Below, one piece after another: positions 16,721 through 25,318 of a stretch of DNA of 33,118 nt. This DNA is from an uncultured Neomegalonema sp. GTDB lineage: Bacteria > Pseudomonadota > Alphaproteobacteria > Rhodobacterales > Rhodobacteraceae. The position numbers and the translations under genes are program-made. The notes below the pieces were generated by a model. That model ran no database searches. It was not told where the DNA came from and saw only the letters and a program-made list of their open reading frames with translations. Each line of letters begins with the position of its first letter. Position 1 is the stretch's first letter. The stretch is taken from positions 1-33,118 of the forward strand of contig CALFVD010000005.1 of NCBI GenBank assembly GCA_937928005.1. Reading direction: 5' to 3'.

Positions 16721-17875
16721 TCAGAGCGTGGCTGAGAAGCGCCTAGCTACCCAGTCGTGGAAGGTATGCGTTGGGGCGTCCATTGCAGGCGAGAATTTTC
16801 CGCCATCGAATAGGGTGCCGCTACGGCCCTTCTGCATACCCTCGACCACGCCGATATCTTCCACGAAGATCTCTTTCCACATTGCGGCATTCGTAACACG
16901 CAGGTCGGCGTGGCTGTCTCCGGCCATTGTCTCATTGGCATAATACAGTTCGATATGCTCGGTCGTGGTATGCGGGCCGGTCGCTTCGAGCAGGATCGCG
17001 AAGCAATGGTCGCGGTGAACGCCGAACAGGACGTTCGGGAAGAACGAGACGTATTCCGCGCCAGTATCCCATTTTTCGGATAGGCCGGGAAAGTTGTCGA
17101 AAGCGCGGCCATCGTCAGAGAGGCTGGGGTTATAGACGACCGTTCCCTGACCAGAGAATTCGTTCGGGGCAATGATGTCGTAATGGTCTTCCAGCCGAGA
17201 ATAGGCGTTGAGGCCGGGGTGAATCCACGGCAAGTGATAGGATTCGCAGTAATTCTCGACTGCCAGCTTCCAGTTGGTTTTTACGTGCAGCTTGAAGGAT
17301 GAATCGGCCCCGCCGTGGTAAATTGGTTGCTCCATCTCCGACCAGCGGTCCAGCAGGGTAGCGGCGTGGTCGTCGAATGCTGGCGCGTTGCCGTCGAGAT
17401 TGACGAAGATCACGTCGCGCCAAACGCGGCTGCGCACCTCGATTAAGCCCAGCTTGTCGCGATCCATATCCGGGTGTGCATTCTGGCCGGGGCCGCCGAC
17501 ATGGGGGGTCGCCTTCAGCTTGCCCTTCAGGTCATAGCACCATGAATGGTAGGGACAGCGCAGGGCACCCTCGATTTTGCGCGGCTCTTCCAGCAGGATC
17601 ATGCCCCGGTGGCGACAAGCGTTCAGGAACACGCGCACTTGCATGTCTTTGCCGCGCACGATGATCAATTCGGTGCCGCAAAAGCTGATGGGGCGCGCAT
17701 CTCCGGCTTCGGGGATATCTTTGGCGAAACCGAGGCCCGCCCATGTGGCGGCGAAGACGGCGCGGCGTTCCTGCTCGAAGACATCCGCATCGGTGTAGAA
17801 TTGGTTGGGAAGGCCGCGTGCAGTCTCGATGGGGCCGGTCACGGCATCGAGCATTGATTTGTCGTGGATCGTCAT
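16721..17875 (-). CDS. Rieske-type aromatic ring-hydroxylating / demethylating oxygenase, alpha subunit
   Basis: A 384-residue oxygenase. The N-terminal Rieske domain has CRHRGMILLEE followed by CPYHSWCYD, the CxH...CxxH ligands of a [2Fe-2S] centre. The catalytic domain has VENYCESYHLPWIHPG, giving the two His ligands of the mononuclear iron and the bridging acidic residue region. The size and the absence of a beta subunit suggest the single-component-type family that includes carnitine, choline and glycine-betaine oxygenases, but the substrate cannot be read. ATG 17875 has AGGAGG seven bases upstream, better than the ATGs at 17890 and 17902. No ferredoxin or reductase gene of the matching kind is adjacent. 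It may act on an N-methylated or imidazole compound given the hut context, which is inference only. Confidence 0.85.
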   Translation of the reverse strand: MTIHDKSMLDAVTGPIETARGLPNQFYTDADVFEQERRAVFAATWAGLGFAKDIPEAGDARPISFCGTELIIVRGKDMQVRVFLNACRHRGMILLEEPRKIEGALRCPYHSWCYDLKGKLKATPHVGGPGQNAHPDMDRDKLGLIEVRSRVWRDVIFVNLDGNAPAFDDHAATLLDRWSEMEQPIYHGGADSSFKLHVKTNWKLAVENYCESYHLPWIHPGLNAYSRLEDHYDIIAPNEFSGQGTVVYNPSLSDDGRAFDNFPGLSEKWDTGAEYVSFFPNVLFGVHRDHCFAILLEATGPHTTTEHIELYYANETMAGDSHADLRVTNAAMWKEIFVEDIGVVEGMQKGRSGTLFDGGKFSPAMDAPTHTFHDWVARRFSATL

Positions 17876-18026
17876 GGCTGGCCTCCTCATGTGATGGCGC
17901 AATTTTCTCGATGATCCACGATTGCGCGGTATGGGGCGAGGCCGCTAGGGATAATTCGACGTTTTCATCGGCGAAAGCGGCGCGTGGTGCTTTTCCTCGC
18001 GCTTTAAGGCGGGTAGACAACGCGGC

Positions 18027-19907
18027 ATGATTACAATTCGCAACCTCACCTTCGCCATGGAAGGCAAGCCCCTGTTTGAAGGGGCGAGCGCCTCCATCCC
18101 CCCCCGCACGACTGTTGGTGTCGTGGGGCGTAATGGCTGTGGCAAGACCACATTGTTTCGCATGATCCGGGGCGAACTGGCGCTGGATGGCGGGGATATC
18201 GATATCCCCCGGCAAGCGCGGGTCGGTGGCGTCGCGCAGGAAGCGCCCGCGAGCGACGAGACGTTGCTGGAGACGGTACTGGCCGCCGACACGGAGCGGG
18301 CGTCGCTATTGAAGCGGGCAGAGACGGCGACGGATGCAATGGATATCGCGGATATCCAGACGCGGTTGGTCGATATTGACGCCCATTCGGCGGAGGCGCG
18401 AGCCGCGTCGATCCTACAAGGGCTGGGGTTTGACACGGCGGCGCAGAATCGCGCTTGCGCGGAGTTTTCGGGCGGTTGGCGGATGCGCGTTGCGCTGGCC
18501 GCAGTGTTGTTCTCTGCGCCTGATCTATTGTTGCTTGATGAGCCGACCAACTATCTTGATTTGGAAGGTACAATCTGGCTGGAAAACTTTCTTGCCCGTT
18601 ATCCGCATACCTGCCTCATTATCAGCCATGACCGGCAATTGCTGAACCGGGCAGTGAAGGGGATTTTGCACCTCAGCGACGGATCACTGACTTATTATAA
18701 GGGCGGTTATGATGCCTTCGATGCGATGCGTCAGGCGCGGCTGGAACAGCAGGTTGCCGCCAAACGCAAGCAGGACGCACAGCGCGAGCATATCCAGAAA
18801 TTCGTCGACCGCTTCCGTGCGCAGGCGACAAAGGCGCGGCAGGCGCAATCACGGCTGAAAATGCTGGAACGGATGAAGCCGATTGCGGCGCTGTCAGAGA
18901 ATGCGGTGGCGGGTTTTCAGTTTCGCACCCCCGAAGAGTTGCCCCCGCCGTTGATTGCGGTGGAGCAAGGGGCGGTGGGCTATGACGGGCCAGCGATCCT
19001 GTCGAAGCTAAATTTTCGACTGGATCAGGATGACCGCATCGCACTTCTCGGCGCGAATGGGCAGGGGAAATCGACGCTCTCGAAGCTGCTCGCCGACCGT
19101 CTCGATTTGATGGAGGGGACCGGGACGCGCTCGAAAAAGCTGCGTATTGGCTATTTCGCGCAACATCAGCTCGATGAATTGCGCGAGGATGAGACACCGT
19201 TGCAACATATCGCCCATCGTTTCCCCGAAGAAACACCGTCGAAGCATCGCGCGCGGCTTGGTGCGGCGGGGTTTGGCGTTGATGTGGCCGAGGTCGAGGC
19301 GCGGCGGTTGTCTGGTGGACAGCGGGCGCGGTTGTTGCTGATGCTCGTCACGCTGGACGCGCCCCATCTGCTGATCCTCGATGAGCCGACCAACCACCTC
19401 GATATCGAGAGCCGTGAAGCCTTGATCCATGCGCTCAATGATTATGGCGGCGCGGTAATCCTCGTTAGTCACGACGCGCATCTTGTTGAGATGGTGGCTG
19501 ATCGGTTCTGGCTGGTCCATGATGGACGAGTAAAACCCTATGACGGGGATATGGCCGATTACAGGCGGTTCCTGTTGTCCCAGCGCGGGGCGCCCGGTGC
19601 GCCTGAGCCTAAAGCGAAACAGAAAGCTGAACCCAAGGCAGAGAAGAAAGTCGCGCCTTCCCCAGCCCCGCGTCGTTCGCCCGCCAATCTCAAGGCGGAT
19701 GCGGCGAAATGCGAGGCGCGGGTTGTGGCCCTCCAGAAGATGCTCGATCGGATTGATGAGCGGCTGAACGAAGTTGCGCTGTCTAATACGATCTCACCTT
19801 CGGAACTAGAGAAGCTCGGTATCAAGCGGGCAGAGATCGTTGAAGGTTATGAGCGCGCAGAAGAGCTATGGATGAAGGCATTGGAGCAACTTGAAACGGT
19901 TGAATGA
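18027..19907 (+). CDS. ABC-F family ATPase (YheS/Uup type)
   Basis: A 626-residue soluble protein with two ABC domains and no membrane segments. Domain 1: Walker A GRNGCGKTT (34-42), signature FSGGWRMRVALA, Walker B LLLLDEPTNYLD. A charged linker rich in Arg/Lys/Gln follows (about 220-290). Domain 2: GANGQGKST, LSGGQRARLLLM, LLILDEPTNHLD. A Lys/Pro-rich stretch and a C-terminal coiled coil complete it. ABC-F proteins bind the ribosome near the E site and relieve stalled translation or give antibiotic protection. The FSGGWRMRVALA wording and length fit the YheS-like housekeeping branch better than resistance types. It is monocistronic; the ribosome binding site is weak. Confidence 0.92.
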   Translation: MITIRNLTFAMEGKPLFEGASASIPPRTTVGVVGRNGCGKTTLFRMIRGELALDGGDIDIPRQARVGGVAQEAPASDETLLETVLAADTERASLLKRAETATDAMDIADIQTRLVDIDAHSAEARAASILQGLGFDTAAQNRACAEFSGGWRMRVALAAVLFSAPDLLLLDEPTNYLDLEGTIWLENFLARYPHTCLIISHDRQLLNRAVKGILHLSDGSLTYYKGGYDAFDAMRQARLEQQVAAKRKQDAQREHIQKFVDRFRAQATKARQAQSRLKMLERMKPIAALSENAVAGFQFRTPEELPPPLIAVEQGAVGYDGPAILSKLNFRLDQDDRIALLGANGQGKSTLSKLLADRLDLMEGTGTRSKKLRIGYFAQHQLDELREDETPLQHIAHRFPEETPSKHRARLGAAGFGVDVAEVEARRLSGGQRARLLLMLVTLDAPHLLILDEPTNHLDIESREALIHALNDYGGAVILVSHDAHLVEMVADRFWLVHDGRVKPYDGDMADYRRFLLSQRGAPGAPEPKAKQKAEPKAEKKVAPSPAPRRSPANLKADAAKCEARVVALQKMLDRIDERLNEVALSNTISPSELEKLGIKRAEIVEGYERAEELWMKALEQLETVE

Positions 19908-20159
19908 CCCATTCGTGCCGTTTGGATACTGAAAAGGGTGTCTGGCGCTGGTGGATTGCCTCTGACGAAATGAGTATACTAAGCTTTGCGTTTTTGATTA
20001 ATTTATCTATACATTACAATATCTTATATTGTGGGTTGCTTCCGAAAACGGGGGTGTGAATGCCACGATTAATCCGCCAGAAATCGCTGAAAAGTGATGA
20101 TGGCATCCATGTTGCTATACGGGGAGTACCAATCAAAACCCGGCATGGAGACAACACCA
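19908..20159. other. Intergenic region with AT-rich control segment
   Basis: About 250 bases between the ABC-F gene and the PEP-CTERM-like protein. The middle part (19990-20035) is markedly AT-rich for this genome and contains a 7-base-arm palindrome (next entry). No gene was found; the frame open from 20094 is an upstream extension of the next gene. Confidence 0.5.
20016..20032. promoter_or_regulatory. Palindrome ACAATAT-CTT-ATATTGT
   Basis: Two perfect 7-base arms around a 3-base centre, about 130 bases before the start of the PEP-CTERM-like gene and within an AT-rich stretch. It has the size and symmetry of a dimeric regulator site. No regulator can be assigned. Confidence 0.4.
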
Positions 20160-20924
20160 ATGGCCAATAAATTCCTTACCGCCCTCACCGTCGTCGCTGC
20201 GACCGTTCTCAGCGCCGGTACAGCATCCGCAACCATCTTCACGGCAGATTATGATCGCGAAGTCTGGAATTCCTATGACGATGCGACTGAAACTTACACG
20301 ATGAAATTTCGTGATGATGGATCGAAAGACGGTTTCTGGCTCGTTGTTTCACCCGGCCCGAACCCGAAAACCAATGTCAGTGAATATGCTGTTCTCTATG
20401 GTGATCGCACCACCAATCGCATTACGGCCTATACCTATGATGGACAGAACAACCCAAACAGCTACCAAAACGGTCAGCTTCTAGGCACGTTCGATAACGC
20501 TTTCACATCGGGCGGTACGAACATGACCATGTTCTCGCTGGATGTTTCGAGCATTAATTCCGCATTTAGTGATCCGGCGTGGCTGGGTGTGGCCATTGAT
20601 CAGCAGGCCGGTATCTGGTTCCATCAGACCGCCGGTACGGATATTGCGTATAATGCCGATGGTTCGATCTCTAATTTCGGATTTGATAGCCAGATGTGGC
20701 TTGATCGTGGGTTTCAGGACACTGTTGCGCGCTCCTGCTCGGCCAATAATGATGCCCGGTATTTCTGTAGCGGCACCCCGTCCTCGCCTACGACCCCCGG
20801 TGGTTCGACACCTACTACCCCCGGTGGTTCAACACCTGCGCCGGGTGGTTCGGTGCCTGCGCCCGGTGGTCTCGCACTGTTGCTTGTCGGCCTTGCTGGC
20901 TTCGGTCTGCGCCGCAAGAAATAA
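20160..20924 (+). CDS. Secreted protein with PEP-CTERM-like C-terminal sorting tail
   Basis: A 254-residue exported protein. Residues 1-24 are a Sec signal peptide (ending GTASA). The middle part is a beta-rich domain of unknown function with many Asn, Asp, Tyr and Trp. A Thr/Pro/Gly spacer follows, with repeated TPGGST units, and then VPAPGGLALLLVGLAGFGL and a basic end RRKK. That final motif, short hydrophobic helix and basic cluster is the layout of PEP-CTERM-type anchors cut by exosortase. No exosortase is in the window. I chose ATG 20160 (GGAG nine bases upstream) because the signal peptide begins there; ATG 20145 is possible. It ends with a clear terminator. Confidence 0.75.
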   Translation: MANKFLTALTVVAATVLSAGTASATIFTADYDREVWNSYDDATETYTMKFRDDGSKDGFWLVVSPGPNPKTNVSEYAVLYGDRTTNRITAYTYDGQNNPNSYQNGQLLGTFDNAFTSGGTNMTMFSLDVSSINSAFSDPAWLGVAIDQQAGIWFHQTAGTDIAYNADGSISNFGFDSQMWLDRGFQDTVARSCSANNDARYFCSGTPSSPTTPGGSTPTTPGGSTPAPGGSVPAPGGLALLLVGLAGFGLRRKK

Positions 20925-20950
20925 TCTGCCCTCGGGACGATCATGACAGG

Positions 20951-20983
20951 AACCCTCGGCAGTAATGCCGGGGGTTTTCTTTT
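20951..20983 (+). terminator. Rho-independent terminator
   Basis: An 11-base stem (20951-20961 pairing with 20966-20976, one G-T pair) with loop GTAA is followed by TTTTCTTTT. It ends the PEP-CTERM-like gene and lies just before the converging holC stop at 20988, so it may serve both strands. Confidence 0.85.
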
Positions 20984-20987
20984 ATAA

Positions 20988-21449
20988 TCAGGCTTTTGGC
21001 TCGCTCTCACGGGCCTTGACCCAGCGTGCGCCGTCTTGTTGCCAATAGGTCGCCTTCACGGTTTCGGTGGCGCGCTTCCATTGTTGGCGGGCGAGGCCAA
21101 GGGCGGTTTCATCATCGCCGGGAAAGAGGATGACGACGCGCTCAAATCCCTCAAAATCGCTGGTATCGGCGGCATCGACGAGGAAGAGTGCATCGGCGGC
21201 ATTTGGGATTTCATCGCCGGTCGTCATATAGATCGGCTGGCGTTCTGGCGTGGCGCATCCTTGCCGCGCATGGGGTAGGAAGCTGTCATCGCGATAGGTC
21301 CACAGATGGGCGTCGAGTGCCTCCATCCGCTCCGCCGTGCCACAGCGGACGACCGAGCGCCAGCCCTTTGCCAGCGTGCGCTCCAGCAAGTCGGGGAGGG
21401 CGCGTTCGAGGGGGTGCGCGGTGAGGTGGTAGAACAAGGCTTCGGCCAT
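20988..21449 (-). CDS. holC: DNA polymerase III chi subunit
   Basis: A 153-residue protein matching HolC: it starts AEALFYHLTAHPLERALP, with the fold's conserved DDSFLPHAR, QPIYMTT and ALFLVDAA segments. Chi bridges the clamp loader (through psi, often absent in this class) and single-strand binding protein at the replication fork. The ATG at 21449 is about 50 bases beyond the pepA stop on the same strand; the pepA-holC order is common in alphaproteobacteria. Length is normal. Confidence 0.9.
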   Translation of the reverse strand: MAEALFYHLTAHPLERALPDLLERTLAKGWRSVVRCGTAERMEALDAHLWTYRDDSFLPHARQGCATPERQPIYMTTGDEIPNAADALFLVDAADTSDFEGFERVVILFPGDDETALGLARQQWKRATETVKATYWQQDGARWVKARESEPKA

Positions 21450-21499
21450 TCTCTCTCTCCCTTTCCCGCATCCCCGGCTTTGTGCCGTGCTCCGTCAGG

Positions 21500-22978
21500 C
21501 TATTTCTCGAAATTGTCTCTCACAAGACGGTTGAGCGTGGCCACGCCCCAGCCGGATGCACCCTTGCCGTGGAGCGGTTTGGCTTCTTTCGACAATGTAA
21601 CCCCGGCAATGTCGATATGTGCCCATGGGCTGTCATTGACGAAGCGTTGCAGGAATTGGGCGGCGGTGATCGACCCCGCCGCGCGGCCCCCGGTGTTCTT
21701 GATATCGGCGAGCGAAGATTTGATGAGGTCGTCGTATTCCTTGGCCAGCGGCATCCGCCAGATGCCCTCGCTCTCGGCATCGGCGGCATCGGCAATCTGA
21801 GTGGCGAAATCGTCGTTATTGCAGAACAGGCCCGCATTCGTGTTGCCCAAGGCGATGATAATCGCGCCGGTCAGGGTGGCAAGGTTGACGGTCGCCGCTG
21901 GTTTGAACTCGCGCTGGGCATAGAAGAGGATATCGGCGAGGACGAGGCGGCCTTCGGCGTCGGTATTGATGACCTCGATGGTCTTGCCGGAAAGTGAGGT
22001 GACGATATCGCCGGGGCGGGTGGCGAGGCCGTCGGGCATGTTCTCAACGAGGCCAACGATGCCGATGACGTTTGCTTTGGCCTTGCGTAGCGCGACGGTT
22101 TTCATCAGGCCGGAGACGACGCCCGCGCCGCCCATATCCATCGTCATTTCCTCCATACCGCCCGCAGGCTTGATGGAGATGCCGCCCGTATCGAAGGTTA
22201 CGCCCTTGCCGACGGCGCAGAAGGGAGCGTCGCCTTCGGCCCCGCCCATCCATTTCATCACGACGACCGTGCTTTCATGGGGGCTACCCAGACCAACGCA
22301 GAGGAGTGACCCCATGCCGATCTCCTCAAGCTCCTTCTCGCGCATTACAGTCACTTCGACGCCGAGTTCTGAGAGGGCTTCGAGGCGCGCGGCGAAGGAT
22401 TCGGGGTAGAGGACGTTGGCGGGTTCGCTGACCAGATCGCGGGTGAAGAAGGTGCCTTCAGCCAGTGCATCCGCGTCGGTGAATGCCGCTTTTGCCGCGT
22501 CGGTATCGGCGGTTGCGACGGTGATGCTGCCTTTGCCAAGCGTGTCGGCATCCTTGCCGGTCTTGTAGCGGTTGAAGGCGTAGCGGCGCATCTTCATGCC
22601 CGCTGCGAGTTCGGCGGTAAGGGCCGCATCCAAACCGTCCGCGTGAACGGTTGCGCCGGGGGTTTCGAGTTTGCCCATCTTTGCGGCGATCTTGCCGCCT
22701 AGATGGCGCGCGGTGGTCGCGTCGAGGGGGTCTTTGCCGGTGCTGGCGATGATCAGGCGGTCGGCTTTCATTCCGGCGGGGAATGGGAATTCCATCGCCT
22801 CACCGTGTTTGCCTTTGAAGCGCGGGGAGGCAATCGCGCGTTTCAGCGCGCCGCCCATTGCGGCATCGGCGGCCCCGCCCGCACCCGAAAGCGCGCCGTC
22901 ACTTCCGACAAGGACGACGAGCGTACCTTCCGTCTGGGCAAGGGACGCGGTGTCGGCTGGGGTGAACGCGATGGTCAT
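21500..22978 (-). CDS. pepA: Leucyl aminopeptidase (M17)
   Basis: A 492-residue cytosolic aminopeptidase that uses two metal ions to remove N-terminal residues from peptides. The M17 signature NTDAEGRLVLADIL is present, as are GKGVTFDTGGISIKP (metal-binding Asp and Lys region) and the DMGGAG segment. The N-terminal macro-like domain spans about residues 1-170. ATG 22978 has GAGG eight bases upstream; the longer open frame to 23209 runs back through the end of glyQ and is not protein-like. It starts 68 bases after the glyQ stop and is followed by holC. Confidence 0.95.
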   Translation of the reverse strand: MTIAFTPADTASLAQTEGTLVVLVGSDGALSGAGGAADAAMGGALKRAIASPRFKGKHGEAMEFPFPAGMKADRLIIASTGKDPLDATTARHLGGKIAAKMGKLETPGATVHADGLDAALTAELAAGMKMRRYAFNRYKTGKDADTLGKGSITVATADTDAAKAAFTDADALAEGTFFTRDLVSEPANVLYPESFAARLEALSELGVEVTVMREKELEEIGMGSLLCVGLGSPHESTVVVMKWMGGAEGDAPFCAVGKGVTFDTGGISIKPAGGMEEMTMDMGGAGVVSGLMKTVALRKAKANVIGIVGLVENMPDGLATRPGDIVTSLSGKTIEVINTDAEGRLVLADILFYAQREFKPAATVNLATLTGAIIIALGNTNAGLFCNNDDFATQIADAADAESEGIWRMPLAKEYDDLIKSSLADIKNTGGRAAGSITAAQFLQRFVNDSPWAHIDIAGVTLSKEAKPLHGKGASGWGVATLNRLVRDNFEK

Positions 22979-23046
22979 GGAGGGCGCCTCATGGTGTTCT
23001 GAAAATCGGAAATATCTGTATACGTAGTGCGTACGGCCCCGTCTGG

Positions 23047-24006
23047 CTAGGCCGCTGCGGCGTCTTGTGCCGCTTGCTCGGCGCTTACATACGCATCGGC
23101 GCAGGCTTTCGCCAGCGTGCGGACTCGCCCGATATACGCCTGTCGCTCGGTTACGGAGATCACGCCGCGTGCATCGAGCAGGTTGAAGATATGGCTCGCC
23201 TTGATGCATTGGTCATAGGCGGGGTGCGCCATGATGATCGTCTGGCCGGTTTTCGGGTCTTCGGCGGGGGCGGCGAGAATACGCTCGCATTCGGCCTCCG
23301 CATCCTCGAAATGGCGCAGCAGCGTCTCGGTATCGGCGATATCGAAATTCCAGCGGGAATATTCGCGCTCGGTTTGGCGGAAGATATCGGCATATTTCAG
23401 CGCGATGGGCGCGTCGGGGTCGTTGAACGGCATATCCATGACGTGATTAACGCCCAGCACATACATGGCGAGGCGTTCGAGACCATAGGTCAACTCGCCG
23501 GAAACGGGGCGGCAATCATGGCCGCCGACTTGCTGAAAATAGGTGAATTGAGAGACTTCCATACCGTCGACCCAGACTTCCCAGCCCAAACCCCATGCAC
23601 CAAGGGTCGGCGATTCCCAGTCATCCTCAACGAAACGGATATCGTGGAGAGAAAAATCGATGCCGATGGCCTTTAGCGAGCCGAGATAGAGATCCTGTAG
23701 GTCGGGCGGCGAGGGCTTTATCAACACTTGATATTGGTAGTAATGCTGAAGACGGTTTGGGTTTTCGCCATAGCGGCCATCAGTCGGGCGACGCGAGGGC
23801 TGCGCATAGGCGGCGGCCCAAGGTTTTGCGCCGAGCGAGCGGAGCGTGGTGGCAGGATGGAACGTGCCCGCACCGACTTCCATGTCGTAGGGCTGGAGGA
23901 TTGCACAGCCTTTTTCCGCCCAATAATTTTGTAGGCGCATCAGGATTTCCTGAAAGGAACGGGGGGCGTCCCGCAGGGGGGCGTCCCGCAGGGGGGCATC
24001 GGTCAT
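23047..24006 (-). CDS. glyQ: Glycyl-tRNA synthetase alpha subunit
   Basis: A 319-residue alpha chain of the bacterial heterotetrameric (alpha2beta2) glycyl-tRNA synthetase; it holds the class II active site that makes glycyl-adenylate. Conserved blocks are [52 protein letters not shown] and [20 protein letters not shown]. The N-terminus carries an APLRD repeat from a 15-base duplication, so residues 1-16 are probably a dispensable extension. The beta subunit gene glyS, which normally follows, is not adjacent: pepA is next on this strand. Confidence 0.95.
   Translation of the reverse strand: MTDAPLRDAPLRDAPRSFQEILMRLQNYWAEKGCAILQPYDMEVGAGTFHPATTLRSLGAKPWAAAYAQPSRRPTDGRYGENPNRLQHYYQYQVLIKPSPPDLQDLYLGSLKAIGIDFSLHDIRFVEDDWESPTLGAWGLGWEVWVDGMEVSQFTYFQQVGGHDCRPVSGELTYGLERLAMYVLGVNHVMDMPFNDPDAPIALKYADIFRQTEREYSRWNFDIADTETLLRHFEDAEAECERILAAPAEDPKTGQTIIMAHPAYDQCIKASHIFNLLDARGVISVTERQAYIGRVRTLAKACADAYVSAEQAAQDAAAA
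23961..23990. repeat. Two perfect 15-base tandem copies in the 5' end of glyQ
   Basis: GGGGGGCGTCCCGCA occurs at 23961-23975 and 23976-23990, followed by a partial third copy (GGGGGGC at 23991). On the coding strand each unit gives APLRD. The length keeps the reading frame, so copy-number change would only lengthen or shorten the GlyQ N-terminus. Confidence 0.9.
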
Positions 24007-24197
24007 GTTGCAGGCTCCAGTATATCACTGTCATGGCTCTATCGGAGCGAGGCGAAACCGTCAAATTCGTTCCTTTTGCCTTACGGCACATCAGTTCAGG
24101 GGTTTCTTCTTCAAGCGATTGCCGTGCCCCTCTGCTTGCGCCGTTTTGAGTCACTGTTTATAGCTTCTGCCACCTTCGAGACATGACGGCGGATACG

Positions 24198-24368
24198 ATG
24201 GCCAAGGACAAGAAGAAGCGCGACAGTCAGCTTGTCGTCCGGGTCCATAAGGAAGAACGCGACGCCTTCGTCGAACTCTGTGAAGAGATGGACACTTCGG
24301 CATCGCGGGAAATCCGCCGTTTCATGCGCGATTTCGTCGAGAAGCAGACGAAAAAGCGCAATAAGTAG
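24198..24368 (+). CDS. Small ribbon-helix-helix-like protein
   Basis: A 56-residue basic protein (61 if the ATG at 24183 is used). The order is a Lys-rich start, a beta strand QLVVRVHKEE, then helices RDAFVELCEEM and SASREIRRFMRDFVEK. This is the Arc/MetJ ribbon-helix-helix layout, in which the strand contacts DNA as a dimer. No toxin or partner gene is beside it: glyQ is divergent and the CAP-domain gene converges nine bases away. It could be a stand-alone regulator; its target is unknown. Confidence 0.6.
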   Translation: MAKDKKKRDSQLVVRVHKEERDAFVELCEEMDTSASREIRRFMRDFVEKQTKKRNK

Positions 24369-24376
24369 GCTTCATA

Positions 24377-25168
24377 TTAGCTGGCGAAAAGCTGTGTCGC
24401 GCTGATCGTATCGCAGATGCGGCCCGATGGATCGAGCACGGCGGATGCACCGTGGCGGGTATAGGCTGGATTCATTAGATTTTTGCGGTGTCCGGGCGAT
24501 TCTATCCAGCGGGTCACGAGATTATTGGCGAGCGAATCATAGCTGCGCTCGGCAATACGCTCTCCACGCGGGGTCACGCTGTAGGCGCAGCGATCCGTTC
24601 CTAGGGGATAGACCGGCTGGCCGTCGCTGATCTCCAACCGTTTTGCCGTGGCCAGATTTTCCGCCGCTGCCATGAATTGAACGCCGCCTTGACGAAGACG
24701 GTCTGGCATGTTGGTGCGCCCCGGAGCCGGGGATGTGTGGCCGAAGAACCCCATATTGACCATATCGGCGCTATGACCTGTAGCAGCGCGGCGCAAACCG
24801 GGATCGGCTTTCAGGGGTTTTAATCCTGCATTGCATCGCGCGCGGTTCGTGTGGTGTAGAATTGCGCGGTCTAGAAGGGGACGGTCGATGCCTTGGGCGG
24901 TGATTGGGTCGCGAAAGGCAGGGTCACTGTGGCTGGCACAAGAGGGCGTGTTTGTCTGATGTGGTGCGGTGCGCGCATTTGTGAGGGGCAGGACAGGCGG
25001 AAGCGCCGCGACCTGTCGATCCACCGGGGTTCTCGGAACGGGCCTCTCTACCGTCACAGGGGGCTTTGGCGTCATAGGTGGCTTGGGCGTGGATATGGGA
25101 GCAGGCACTTGGCTCGCGCATCCAGCAAGAAGAGTGGCGAAGCAGGCGGTCGTAATAAATCGGAACAT
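24377..25168 (-). CDS. CAP-domain (SCP/PR-1) lipoprotein
   Basis: A 263-residue lipoprotein. The signal ends in the lipobox LLAGC, with Cys16 to be lipidated. A proline-rich spacer (about 20-75) leads to a CAP domain: LDRAILHHTNRARCNAGLKPL, LRRAATGHSADMVNMGFFGH (first conserved His region), then RIAERSYDSLANNLVTRWIESPGHRKNLMNPAY. These match the family's HS-DM and W-SPGHR-N motifs. Bacterial CAP proteins sit in the envelope and most have no known reaction. Convergent with the small RHH-like gene, divergent from the pilus-domain gene with 150 bases between. Confidence 0.85.
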   Translation of the reverse strand: MFRFITTACFATLLAGCASQVPAPISTPKPPMTPKPPVTVERPVPRTPVDRQVAALPPVLPLTNARTAPHQTNTPSCASHSDPAFRDPITAQGIDRPLLDRAILHHTNRARCNAGLKPLKADPGLRRAATGHSADMVNMGFFGHTSPAPGRTNMPDRLRQGGVQFMAAAENLATAKRLEISDGQPVYPLGTDRCAYSVTPRGERIAERSYDSLANNLVTRWIESPGHRKNLMNPAYTRHGASAVLDPSGRICDTISATQLFAS

Positions 25169-25318
25169 GGCGCAGTGTTACCTGTCTTGAGTATTGGGAT
25201 GGTATAAAATCTATCGTGTAGATGAAAACAAATCGTCGACGCTTAACCGCCCGTCAAAACTGAATGTGCATAGTCATGCCGAGATGACATGAATTATTCC
25301 TTTTAAAAGGCGGGTAGA

